Shown: piece after piece, positions 1 to 13,000 of the stretch | How positions within the stretch are numbered: position 1 is the first letter of the stretch | How the letters are laid out: every line of letters starts with the position of its first letter | From: Quillaja saponaria | Lineage: Eukaryota > Streptophyta > Magnoliopsida > Fabales > Quillajaceae | NCBI GenBank assembly: GCA_029379385.1 | Contig: CM055609.1 | Span: 9,300,001 to 9,364,000, forward strand | Length of the DNA: 64,000 nt | Reading direction: 5' to 3' | Made by a program: the position numbers and the translations under genes | Notes under the pieces: generated by a model | Told to the model about the DNA's origin: nothing | What the model saw: only the letters and a program-made list of their open reading frames with translations | The model's database searches: none

Positions 1-2378
1 TGAGGTTTCTTTTTGAATAAATTATAAATTTAACATATTATATCATTTTAATATTTAAAATATTAATTTTTAAAAATTACATGATTAACATTAAAAAATG
101 AATGACTTTACGATAAGAGTGATGAAAATAAAAATAGTTATTAAAAAGCGTTTATAGAATGATTTGAACCTAATTTGTAGAAGATGACTAAACAAATCAT
201 TTACAATGAGACAAACAACATGTTCATTTAATTTCACTTTCTCTACTTGTAAAAATCAAAAGTGAGAAACTAGGGCACAATAACTGAGTTTTATGGTACT
301 GATGAAGGACAAGTTAAAGGGAATTAGTAAGTAAATATTGAAATTTGGTGAGACATCCTTGAACATGATCATGGAAGCTACAATCAAGGACGTGTTACAC
401 GTCATTACACATGTGCTCTTCATACGTCATTTAAGTTTTTGTTTAAACAAAACTTCTTATCCTCTCTTATACTCTTTCCTTTCTTAATGAAATTTCTTTT
501 TCTATGTAAATATATATATTAATTTGACTTGAAATTCATTTTAATTTTTATCTTTCAATTTGTTACAATTAAATTCTTTAATTATAAAATTATTTTAATT
601 AGGTTTTTATTGGTATGTCAAATTAACTTAACAAAAATTAATAATTGATGATATTTACGGTCTCTGACCAATCTACATGAATTAATAAATATTTAAACGA
701 TTATGGGTTTCTTCATAATATAAATAATTGGTCAAATTAATATAGCATTTTGACCCTTCAATACAAACAACTGGTGATTTTGTTTCACCGGAGAGCTGTT
801 AGCTATGTTTTTTTTAAAGGCAAATTCTTATACCGACGCTTTAATAAAGAGATGATTTGTTTGTAAGGAAGAATTTGTGCTCTATGATTCTATTTCCCCT
901 TTACCTCATTTATTTTTTATTGAGATTCTAAATGGACTAAATTTACTAGACTAAATGCTACTATTACACGATATTCATGTCATGCATATTTGATCAGAAA
1001 ATAATCTACATTTATAATTAGTAATTATGTTTAATTTTCTAACCATACTATGTAATTCTAACTTAATTTTAGACAAAATTAAACTCTTATATTTGTATAA
1101 ACACCATTTTAGGTAGATGAAAAACCTAACTTTCTTTCTCATTCAATATCATTCACAAGTAATAAAAAAAATTGCATGACTCTTATCATTTCCAATAACA
1201 GTTTTTCATTGAGCTTATCCCTCTTAGCTTATGTTTCAATCTTTTTTTTTCTTGAAAATGTATGTTCTACTTAATTTTTCATTTTCCCAATTTTTTTTTC
1301 AGTAGTGGTTTTATTTTATTTTATTTTTTTAGCGATTAGGTATGTCCAAGCCAACTTATGTGCAATTCTACTGATCACCTCTTCAATCCAAATTGCATGT
1401 TTTTTTCTAATTGGTGCTAATGAGTAATGTGAACTATATTTGTTCTCTCTAATTTTTTTACCCTTTTACTGTACCTTAGTAGTAACTTAGTTTGGTGATT
1501 AAAATGGGTAGTACTATGTGCACTATCCACAGTTTATATATATATATTTTGTTAGTATGACAATTTTGACCCGCCTTGTGAAGCTTCGATCATATGAGGC
1601 GGGTTTTTGACTATTGATCGAGGAACAGGGTGAGTCTTGTCCCAATCCGAAAAAAATACAAGCGGGGTTCTGACTGGTCGCGGGGTAAAATTTGTGGGAG
1701 CAAACCAGGGTCGATAAACCCCTCATCTGCTCCCACTCCACCCATTGACATTCCTACTTTTTGTTCACCTAGTAAACTCGGTTGTTCACATAACAATACC
1801 TATAAATATTCATACTACAAACTTTTTTGATAAGTTGATATAAAAACACCTTCTAATTACCAGAATGAACAATTGATACATAGAAAGATCAAATGTATAG
1901 CTTGGAAAATCATGGTACAAGTCTCTTTAATCAAATGATCAAAGTTTGTATGAACGTATCATTAATCAATTACTAGTTCCACTAGCAAGATATCTAAAGA
2001 ATATATCTTCAACACTAGTTTAACTGATAAGACATTTTGGTATTTTGAAAATAAATTAAATAATTTTAGTATTTTTTATAAATTAATTTTTTAATATCGT
2101 TCATTTAAGGGAAGAGTGTCATGTTTCTTAAATTTTGACCTGTTTCAGTAAAACTCAAAGAGTGAAAGTGTAATTTATTCTTAAAAAAAATATACTTCAA
2201 TCATGTTACTTGGTCTAGCACCGATCACCCAAAAGAAATTTGGTGGTAGACATAACATCTCCCTTAATTAATTATATAAACAAAAATATTCTGATAATTT
2301 TTTGATAAATGTAATTTGAGGTCTAATTTTTATATATTATTATCATGATGACATAAATAATAAATTTGATGTCTACTT

Positions 2379-2415
<37 letters not shown>

Positions 2416-3956
2416 TTCTATTATAAGAATGACATAAATACTAAGATGGACCAGATTTAAATTTATAGAAAAGTTAGTCGATTGATTCTCAAAAATGACT
2501 GAATCCTCAACCTTTTTCATCCTGCCTGATTTGTGGGGTTTTAAATACCCAAGATGATGTGTACACTTCATCCACCATCAATTCAATCTAAAAAAATCAC
2601 AACCATTCATTTCTTTTAACCAATCACCTGAACTATTAAAAGATGAAATAATTATATTTTAACCCCAAAATGTTATTGAATTTACTACATCCACAAACTA
2701 AAATAGATTGTTTCCTCTACATCCGGATCTAATAGACACTGGTTCTATCAGTAGATACAAACATAGAGTAGAGATAATTCAAAAAGGATAACATAAACAA
2801 GGGAGTAAAAGATAAAAGTCAATACTATATGGGCTAATAAAGTAATAATTTAATTTATTGTGTAAGTTGTATGAACCGGTCACATTAAATATTGCAATTC
2901 ATCTTTGCAATGTGGATAGCTTAGTTAGTTGACATTTGGCTAAAATATTGGGCATTTAATACCCCATATTTGAAATGGGGTATTGTATAACTCTCTATTC
3001 TTTGTTCTATTTATTTAAAAATAAATAATAAGTCAATAAAAAGTATTGTAGTCAATGGCGGAAACTACATAAACTTTGCAATGCCATAAACCCGCAAAAT
3101 TTTAAGAAAAAATTGAATTTCTTCTTCACAAAATGCATATTCTTAATTTTGGCTTCTACAAAAGAAATTAATTATAACTGGTATAAAATATTTTTAGATA
3201 ATTTCTCCAGTTATAATTTCTTAAAACGCAATAATAAAGAAAAAGTACACAAGATAATGTAAGTGCAAAATAAATATCATACATATCTATACTATATATA
3301 ACAATAGTTTAATGAAAGAAAATTTTAATTTTTTTAAATACACTTATGAGTTTTTATTATTACACAATTATTTTTAGTTGTTCTTTTATTTCACATAATT
3401 TTTATTTATTTATTTATATATTTTTTAATTCTTTTTTTAATTCTTTTTTTATTTCAATATCAATAATATTGTAATTGTTTTAGAACTATTAATTTTATTT
3501 ATACTAATTCTTCACTATTTTAATAAATCTTTAATTTTTCAACAATTATATGTCAACAATAATTATGATTAAATTATATATTTTTTTAAATTTAATAAAT
3601 TCCTAATAATCATAATTATTTTAATTCTTCTCAAATTTATGAATTAAAATTCAAAAATATATATATATATTACGAATTAAAACAAACAATTAACCAAACA
3701 AATCAAACATTTAACAACCAAAAATCACAATATCCTAATACCCCGTACCTCAACCAAAATTTGAAATTGAAGGATATGAACTGGAGCAAATGAAGGTTAG
3801 GGACGGCAACAACAACAATGATGATGGATGACAACAACAATGGAGAGGAAGGGAGAGAGAGAATGAGAGTGTGTGTGAACCATAATGAGAGGGGAAAGGG
3901 ATTAAGATTTTTTTTTAACGAAATTTAACAAGATAATTCAATCTGCCTCACTAGTT
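1..3956. other. gene-free AT-rich intergenic DNA
   Basis: No open reading frame with family resemblance was found on either strand. The stretch is mostly A/T-rich low-complexity sequence. It contains an (AT)n microsatellite near 2384-2413 and a GC-richer patch near 1560-1765 whose short G- and C-runs resemble degenerate dispersed repeats that also recur near 6120-6290. A purine-rich GA stretch lies at about 3845-3905. I see no promoter that can be tied to a gene here. Confidence 0.6.
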
Positions 3957-3961
3957 TCCTA

Positions 3962-4491
3962 TGTTGTGATTTTGACCCAAATTCTTATTTGGTAGTTTCC
4001 TAATTAGTTTATTTTTGGTGGGTAAGAAATAACTAATTAGATGTTGATGGGGATTTCCTAATTAGATTTATCTTAGGAGTAAGTAAGTCTAATTAGTTGA
4101 TTGTAGGGTTTTCCATAAATTAGAAGAAAAGTTTGCTTGTTGGGCAAGTCTTATGTAGTATAAATATGTAGGCTTGTGAAAATTATATGTATGAGAAAAA
4201 GAGAGATCTAATATTGTGAGAACCCGGTAAGTGCAAGAGAGATTATAGAGGCATGGCCTGAGTGAGTGGTGAGAACACTATGTGTAGAATGTACTCTTTC
4301 TATGTAATCGTTCTTGAAATATTAGTAAATTCTTTTCTCATTTGTAGAAGTAGGCAATGGGCTAAACCACGTTATATTTTGTATTGATGTTTATTCCTCT
4401 TCTTTTCTACTTATATTTGTGGTTATTATCTTTTAATATTTTTACTATAACTCATTGAAGATGGAAAGAGAATTTCATATAATTTCTAACA
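3962..4491 (+). repeat. 5' LTR of the retroelement
   Basis: This is the left long terminal repeat, TGT...AACA, aligning along its whole length with 5228-5774. It contains a TATAAATA-type core promoter near 4160 and T-rich sequence toward its 3' end. The primer-binding site follows two bases after its end. Confidence 0.85.
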
Positions 4492-4639
4492 AGTGGTATT
4501 AGAGCTAAATTCAATTAGGATGTGGATGGCTAAAGAAAATTTTGGTGATGGTAAAGGTGTTGAAGAAAGAAAAATTAGATGATTGAGATTGTGTAGAAGG
4601 AAGAGAAATAAGAAAAAGGTTGGGTTTTGCATTGATATT

Positions 4640-4975
4640 TGTTGTTGGGAGTTGTAGTTTTATTGTAGAAATCTAACCTAGTGATAAGACGACATAAAAA
4701 GGGCTCATCAATGGTGATAGGTGAGATGGAGTTACAGTTTTTGCAAAAACCTAATCTAATGATGAGACAGCGTGGAAATAACTCATCAATGGTGATAAGT
4801 GAGATGAGGAGTTATAGTTTTTTGCATAAACCTAATTCAGTAATAAGATAACGTTGAAAGGGCTCATCAATGGTGATAGGTAAGTTAGGGAGTTGTATTT
4901 TTTGCAGAAACCTAATCTAGTGATGAGACAACATGGAAAGAGCTCATTAATGGTTTTAGGTGAGGTGGAGTTAAG
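4640..4975 (+). repeat. about four 80-bp tandem repeats inside the LTR element
   Basis: A unit containing the core CTCATCAATGGTGAT recurs at 4704, 4782, 4863 and 4943 (the last copy with mismatches), spacings 78, 81 and 80 bp. Each unit also carries an AAACCTAATCT-like block and a GATGAGAC-like block. Just downstream a 26-bp stretch at 4995-5020 is repeated at 5028-5053. The units do not keep a reading frame, so they are not evidence of a repeat protein. Confidence 0.75.
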
Positions 4976-5227
4976 AAGATGGGTACATATATATGCATTA
5001 TTGTTATTATGGGATATCATGGTTTGTGCATTATTGTTATTATGGGATATCATCATTTGTTCACTATTAATAGGTAGAGACTTTCGATGGAGTGATGACT
5101 CTAGATAAGTGAGGCTCATGCGAAGTTTTCATAGTTCTGCTATTAATGGTAGGTGGTACATTGTATGGGTCGTGAAGAATATTGAATATTGAAGATTGTT
5201 TAGAAGGATTTGAGTCAAGGTGCATAT

Positions 5228-5774
5228 TGTAGAGATTTTGACTTAAATTTTTATTTGGTAGTTTCCTAATTTTTATTCTTGGTGGTAAGAAATAACTAAT
5301 TAGATGTTGATGATGATTTTCTAATTAGATTATTCTTGATGGGCAATAAATAACTAATTAGATATTAATGAGATTTTCTAATTAGATTTAAACTTGATGG
5401 GTAAGTAAGTCTAATTAGATGATTGTAGGGTTTGTTATAAATTGGAAGAAAAATTTGCTTGTTAGGTAAGTCTTATGTAGTATAAATATTTAGGTTTTCG
5501 AGAGTTGTAGATATGAGAAAAATAAAAATCTAATATTTGTAAGAACCCCTCAAGGGTAGGAGTGCAAGAGAAATTAGTAGAGTGCAATCTTTCTATGTAA
5601 TCTTTCTTAAAATATTAGTGAATTCTTTTCTCATCCGTGGATATAGGTAAGACGTCGGACCACATTATGTTTTGTGTTGATGTTTGTTTCTTTTCTCTTT
5701 TACTGATATTTGTGGTTATTATTTTTTATTATAACTCATTGAAGATTGAAGAGAATTTCATATAATTCTCAACA
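5228..5774 (+). repeat. 3' LTR of the retroelement
   Basis: This is the right long terminal repeat, TGT...AACA, aligning with 3962-4491. The expected polypurine tract just upstream is weak, which agrees with an old element. Confidence 0.85.
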
Positions 5775-5779
5775 TCCTA

Positions 5780-7055
5780 CTTGTCTCACCTCATCAGCCA
5801 TTGTGCAGGAAAAATTAACACCCATCTTATGATAGATAAGGTTATAAAATTTTCTAACTGTCTCGGGTACAAGCTGGGTAAAGATTTTAGTCAAAACCCC
5901 GTATGATACCTGCTCCACACTCTTATTACACATTATTATTTTTACTATATATGTATATATAAAGATAAATAAATAAAAACAATATAGGCTTTAGGATTTA
6001 TTCAGTTATGTTTTATTTTCATTTGAATATGAATATGAAAAAAATTAATTAGAAAATATTTTTTGTATAAATTAAAAATTATAATATGTTTTACCTAATT
6101 TTATTTTACCCTAATTAGGAGTATAGGGTCAGGTAAGGGTTTAGAAATTTTCATGCGGGTAGTGAACATGTATAATACCCTCCTAATTCCTACCTGTGGT
6201 GGGAGACAAATATGGATAGGGGGTAATGAAGGTTGGGTAGGGTACAGGTTTTCCCAAATCTGCCTCATTGCCATCCTTATCCCTCATTAACGCCTTGCAA
6301 AATGAATTTGAATTAATAAAACATGTGTTAGCAAGGAAGACCAATCCTACTACATTTAACGATGACGTTGTTTCTCGCCAATCCTCGCTAGCAAGGAATT
6401 AGCGAGAAAAGTTTATCTCGTTAAGCCTAACCAAGAAACTTTTTCTCATCACTTTCTAGCTAATTTCTAGTAAAATTAATTTCTCAACACTGATTATGCA
6501 CGAAATTAATTTGACACCAAATTACAGAGAGGGATGATCAATGCCTCTCTAATCCCTCGCCAGTTAGCAAGGAATTAGGGAGGCATTTTGTCCGTCATCG
6601 TAAAATTCATAGCTAAATTATCATTTTCTTGTAGTGATCAATATGCATATAAATTAACTCAACTCGAAAAGATACCCGATCACTTAATGACGAAGCAGAA
6701 AACAAAACAAAAAAAAAAAAAAAAACACATTAGTTGGTCACTACTTGTGCACATAATAGCCTATGATATATGGACTAGTCTCTGTCAGTACTTGTTAATT
6801 GTACGTATATCATAAGTCAAGAATGAAGCGTAACCAGAGATTCAAGAATGGTGTGGTTAGATGTTGGGGGCATTACTAATCAAATGTCCCTACAGGCTAC
6901 GTCCACATTATTGGACCAATTCATAAGTCTACTCACAAACATAATTAAAAAAGTGACCATCCCATCCCATTAATTACATGAACTTGCGTACGTACATCTA
7001 AATAAAAATCCTTTGAATATTTACAACTTCAGATTTGGGTTTCGGATATGTGAAA
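5780..7055. other. intergenic DNA upstream of the receptor kinase
   Basis: No gene is seen. A GGGTA-rich patch at about 6120-6290 looks like a degenerate dispersed repeat. Short inverted stretches around GCAAGGAATTAG near 6390-6580 suggest another old element. The promoter of the receptor kinase should lie in the last few hundred bases, but no single TATA box stands out. Confidence 0.5.
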
Positions 7056-10000
7056 ATGGCAAGTGGTTTTTGCATTCTTGAATCCATGCTTCTGGTTCTG
7101 GTGCTCTTATCCTTTTTGTTCACAACCTCCATCATCAAAGTTGAAGCACAAGCTGCAGTGCCACTTCTTCATATTGATGAAGGTAATGAATGCTTCTTCT
7201 TCTTCTTTTCAAAATAATTAAGGTTTTGTTTTGGATAAGGTATTAAAAATCAAAGTATTTGATATTTATCCGTTTGAAATATCATCGCTTGAAATTTCTT
7301 GATTTAATTTTTCTTTATATGGATACAATAACTAAATTAAAATTTTAATTATTCTAAATTCAATATTTGATAACAAAATATACTAAAATTTAGATTTGAA
7401 ATTTTTATTTTGAATATTAAATTCTAATTTTAATTATAAGATCAATTACATTTTACTCTCATAAACTATTGCTTGTTTTGCAATAACTTTCATTAACCAT
7501 CAAATTAGGCACATAACTCTATTATTTGAGTTATAATTAGTAAATAAATACCACTTATATAAATCAGCCATTAAATCTAACAAATTAACTCATCAAAAAA
7601 AATTAAATTACCCTCATTATAATTTTTATTTAGTTATATATTTTCTCCTTTTTACATGTTTTTATTTTCTATGAAACTAAACTCTTTATACTAATTCAAT
7701 TTTAGCATACATAAATAATATTTGAATCATGCATAATTTTTATTTTCTTGTCATAATATTTAAATTGTTAATAAATTTATTAATATTATTTTTCTCATTA
7801 TAGAAATTATACAAGTTTTTGTTTTAATTTGAGTTTTAATGATAATATTTTCATCAAAATTTTATTTTCTTATTATTGTATTACATATTAAAGTATATAC
7901 TAGAGATTTTAATTGCTAGAAGAAAAAAAAATAAAGATAAAAGAAGAAACAAGAGATAGAAAGTGAAAGACATAAAAAAAAAAATTATAATAATAATAGT
8001 TTAGTCTTTTTCTAGGTTAATTTGTTAGATTTTATAACTAATTAAGATGATTTAGGGTTATTTACTAATTATGACACAAATAAGGAGTTATTTACCTAAT
8101 TTAATAGTTCATGAGGGTTAATGTAAAATTAGTGATAATCTATGATGTAAAGTGCAATTGACCCTTGATTATATTTTAAATCTTAATTATTATTAATTTT
8201 TTTTTAATTATAAAAAAAAAATTATAAATAAATAATTTTATTACTCTAAAATTCCAAAAAAAAAAAAAAGTAAAGACAAAGAAGACTAACACGTTGTGAT
8301 CAATTGTGACAAGCAATGATTTCCAAGATGTTTTTCACTTGCTTATTTGTTTTCTCTCTCCATGTCTCTCGCACCGGTCCTTTAGTTCTATCACAACTCA
8401 CAAGATTTGGAAATCACCGCTTGTTTGGCTTTTAACAAACGGAAGAAAACTAATTAAAAATAAATTTTTAATTATTTCTTATATTTTTTAAAGCATTAAA
8501 AACAAATGTGCTTTCTTTTATTTTATACCAATTATTTAAAATTTTATTTCTCTTGTGAATTAACTAGCCATTAGCTACATCAACTTTTTCATCTTTTTCC
8601 GTCTCTTCACATCACATCACCTTCGTCAAAATTAATTTTGATAGAATTTATGGTAATGATCCAATTAAAGTAATTTTATAATTAAAAAAATCAAATTAGA
8701 AAAAATTAAAAATAAAGACTAAAATAAAAAGCGTTATTTAAACCGTATTCCTAAAATTATGAAAGTTGTGGATGGGTCTATGGTTTCTTGGTCGCCCAAG
8801 GCCCAAAATTGTGAAATGCTGTGTCCAAGCCCAAAGTTGAATTTTTTGTTTTGTTTTGTTTTTCCTTTGTAAGGGCAAATGACCATAAGCCCGCCTTTCA
8901 TTTTTTTTTTACAAATATACCCTTAAGAATTAGTTTTATTTACAAATAGATAATAATTGTATTTTTATTTTAATAAATTAAATGCAACATTCACATTTAA
9001 AAAAAAAAAAATTTTTGAATGAATGTTACCAAAATGCTTTTGATGGTATTTCTTTTTTTTATTAATTGATGTATTTTTTTAAATTTTATTTTCACTATTT
9101 CAATAATTTTATAATATTACTCATGTATGTCTTTTTTTATAACTTACATACACACACAAAAAATAAATAAATAAATGTCAAACCATAATTTTTAAGATCA
9201 TCCAAATAACACCAAAAAATTAGATCAACATCTCAAACCATGATTTGTAAATAAAAGTTAAACCAAACTTGGTCAGAGTAGATTAGGTCAAAATTTGACT
9301 AAACTTGATTACAATTTATTAAAAATATGATTCGTTAATTATCCTATTTAAGTTGTTTCAATATATGTGATTTATAATTTTTTTTTAATAAATCACAAAC
9401 TAATTTGAATTAAATATAATCATTAAATTGTTTAAACATCAAAAGCTAATTCATTTTGTTCAAATATTTGATTCAAACGTATTTGATAAATTAAATTGTT
9501 ATACATACTCGTAGGCCGTAAAAAAAATGGAGATAATGGATTCTCTAAGTCAAAAGATTTATATTATCTAAAAGCAGGACTGCAGATAAATTTATTTAAT
9601 TCATACAAATAGTTGTTTAAATTTTTTATTTCAAAAATTAAAATAAACAAACTATCCCATAAATAAACACCTCAAGTCACTTTTTAAAAAATTTATAATA
9701 TATACTTTTCTTAATAATTATTGAATTTTTATTTTAAAATTATTTTTACTAATTTATAATATATACTTCAAATCTGTGTAATTTCACTAATTTTAATATT
9801 TTTCAATTAGTTGACTTGTTTTTAGCAAATTATAAAATGGAAATTACCTTAAATTGTCAGTTTTTCCTTGCTTTATGTTACATTGAACAAAAAAAAAATA
9901 CAAAAATTAGAAAAACGAAGGAAGCAAAATCCGCATACTTTTCAATTTTTTTTTCTTTTATACTTTTTACAAACAAATATATTCTTAAAATCATTTTCTT

Positions 10001-13000
10001 TTATAAATAAATAAATTGAATATATATCCTTTTTAATAATTTAAATAAAAAAAAAATATTTGCAACCATAATTTGTAAAATTATCCAAACAAAGTAAAAA
10101 ATTAATTTAATCTTTAGCATCATGATTTACAATAAAAAAAACTAAACCAATTACTTCCTAAAACCACAACTTTCAAATTGTCGTTTTCGCTAGAAAATAA
10201 TTATGTAAATATATTATATGTAAAAAAAAATTTCAAGTAGAGCTATTTATAAAGGGAGGTATAAAATTTTTTATAAGTATTTAGATAAGTTATCATAAAA
10301 GTATTGTGAAATATAAAAATATATTTTAATTTTATTTTTTTTAAAATAATATTAAGTCTTACAATTATTAATTGATAAATATTTTGGTTATAGTTATAAT
10401 TATTAAAATTTATTTGTGTTTTCCTTATATTTTATTTAAAATTTTTTTTAACTTCAATTTTTAGTATTTTAAAACTCAAAAATACCGAGCATAAAAAATA
10501 AAACCAGCATTTTAGAAAATGTTAAAATCAAAACTGTTATAAAAACCACGGGATCGTTGGAACTCGGAAATGTTGGGTGTTATGTGTTTGGGTACCTGGT
10601 TACAGTGGAAGCTCTTCAGGAAATAGCTGAACAAGTGGGTAAAAAGGACTGGAACTTCAATGTAGACCCTTGTAGCAACCACACAAGCTGGAATACATCT
10701 CGCTCAGTTTTAAGGCCTGCCTACAACAATTCCCTCATCTGCAATTGTTCCTATCCTGGAAGCGTATGCCATGTCACAAAACTGTATGTACTTTTTTACT
10801 ATTTCGGCCAAAAAGTTCTGGTCTTGTTTAGTTAAGGAAAGTAAACTTTTTATTTTATGTGCAAATGCCCATTTTTCTGATATAAGGTTTTTCAATTTGT
10901 TGTAAAAATTCATACACTACCATGTAAGAGTTGTTTAGTTTTCTTTCAACTCATTTGTTTATAGGTCACTAATCAAGGCATTGTTCTTTATTTATATATG
11001 TCTAAATTACTTATTTCGTAATTTGTTTTCTTATCTGCTATACATTCATCTACTCCTGTACGCCACTTCCTTTTGCTAATAAAGCAAGAAGCATTCATGT
11101 GTAGGGTATATTTTAATCTTTTGAGAAATGAATTTGATGAAGTTGTTCATGAGGTCTATTCTCTAATTATATCATAAGTTTGCATTATCAGGTTGATTCC
11201 ACTTACTTGGTCATGTTCTAGATGCTTTATTGTTCAATAGAAACATGAAATTAGGGGAGTTCCTCTTCTTAGGCATAGTAGTGGTTTTTGAGTTTAGAAT
11301 GATTGCATTAGTACCTTTTCTTCAAATCATGAAATTATGATTTTATTTTGTAATACAGATTTCGTAAAGGTCAGGATCTTGCTGGCGTGCTTCCACCCTC
11401 TCTGGCAAAGTTACCATACCTTAAGACCGTGTAAGGAGAATTCACACTTCTATATATTCTCCCTTTTTGTCACATGAGAAAGCTGAGACGCTTATAAAAT
11501 TTGACCACCTCCTATATATTCCCCCTTTAAGTAATTTCATTGTTTATAGTGATTTCACAAAGAATTACCTCAGTGGCACAATACCTCCAGAATGGGCTTC
11601 CACAAAGTTGGAATATCTGTAAGTGTCTTCTGCAATTTAGGTTCAACTTTAGATATAAATGAATTCTTGATTCAAATGGACTTAGAGAATGGGGACATTG
11701 CAGGTCCATTACTGTAAACAATTTCTCAGGACCAATTCCACACTACTTGGGAAATATTACAACTCTTATATATGTGTAAGCTCGTATTCTGTCCGTCTGT
11801 CTCATTTACTTTTTTTTTTTTTTTCTTTTTTGATATAGAATTTTAGTATGAAAATAAGAATGTTTTAATTGTTTCCCATTCAAATATTGATATCAAAGAA
11901 GACTACTTTCAGGAGCATAGAAAACAACCAATTTTCTGGAACTGTTCCACCTGAGCTTGGACATTTGGATAACTTAAACAAACTGTGAGTTTTAGGCTCT
12001 TTCTATTTCATTCCATAGTTGCTATTTCATTTCTCAAAAGCATTTGTTATAAATATAAGATGTATAACTATTATCTTTTTATTTGGTTGCTGCAGTATAC
12101 TTAGTACTAACAATCTCACAGGGAACTTGCCAGCGGCTCTCTCTAATCTGGCTAAATTAACAGAATTGTAAGTATTTTGACATTCCCAAAACACTATATA
12201 TAATCATCTTAGTTTTGTGGTAAAAAAGTGGACTGTGTTTGTCATTCAATCTTGTTTCTCTTTTTGGGCCATATCCAGTAGGATTAGCAGCAACAACTTC
12301 ATTGGAAAAATACCCAACTTCATTCAAAGTTGGAAACAACTTCGAAAGTTGTAAGCTTCTCATACTCATGTCATAATTCTTAATCTTCTCACTATATTTC
12401 CTCAATAATTTAAACATTTCAAATTCAAGTGGAATCTAGATCCATCTTTATTGTATTGGTAACAGAGAAATTCAAGCTAGTGGTCTTGAGGGGCCCATTC
12501 CATACAGTATTTCTGCTTTGTCTAATTTGACTGAACTGTGAGTTTTGCCTTCTAAATTTATTTTGTTTAAAATGGAAAGGAAGAAAATGATCACTTCCTT
12601 CAAGTTATGAGAACTTTATACTGGTTTTACATATTATCATAATATATTATTAAACTCCATACAGAAGGATTAGTGACTTAAAAGGAGAGGCTGCAGAATT
12701 CCCCACTTACAAGACATGACAGGCATGAAATTATTGTAAGTCGCAAGTAGTGAAATGTTTCAGTTTTAGCATAGTTCAATTCCATTGTTGATCGTGATTT
12801 TATTATTTGGAGTTGGCTTGCATGGCAGGATGTTGAGAGGCTGTAATATTAACGGAACAATTCCTACATACATATCAACCATGAACCAGCTGAAAACTTT
12901 GTAATGCAGCTAAACCTTTTCTAAATTTTTCTGCTCATTTTCACATATCTCTAAATGCCAGACTGTTGATAAATCACCTAGATAGTGTGAGAAAAATATT

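Larger units (their letters stand above)
3957..5779 (+). mobile_element. non-autonomous LTR retroelement with 5-bp target duplication
   Basis: Two similar direct repeats, 3962-4491 (530 bp) and 5228-5774 (547 bp), both begin TGT and end AACA. They are flanked by the identical 5-mer TCCTA at 3957-3961 and 5775-5779, a normal LTR-element target duplication. Right after the first LTR, TGGTATTAGAGC (4494-4505) matches the usual initiator-Met tRNA primer-binding site apart from one base. Both LTRs carry a TATAAATA-like box in the same place. The 736-bp interior has no gag or pol reading frame, so the element depended on others to move. The interior holds about four imperfect 80-bp tandem repeats. 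Size and coding loss fit a small LARD or large TRIM. Sequence differences between the LTRs show it is not a fresh insertion. Confidence 0.88.

Noticed and set aside
4832..5119. ORFs over the 80-bp repeats of the LTR element
   Set aside because: The repeat spacing (78, 81, 80) does not keep frame and the translations are low-complexity.
8306..8491. 61-codon ORF in receptor-kinase intron 1
   Set aside because: Short, no recognisable domain, lies inside an intron.
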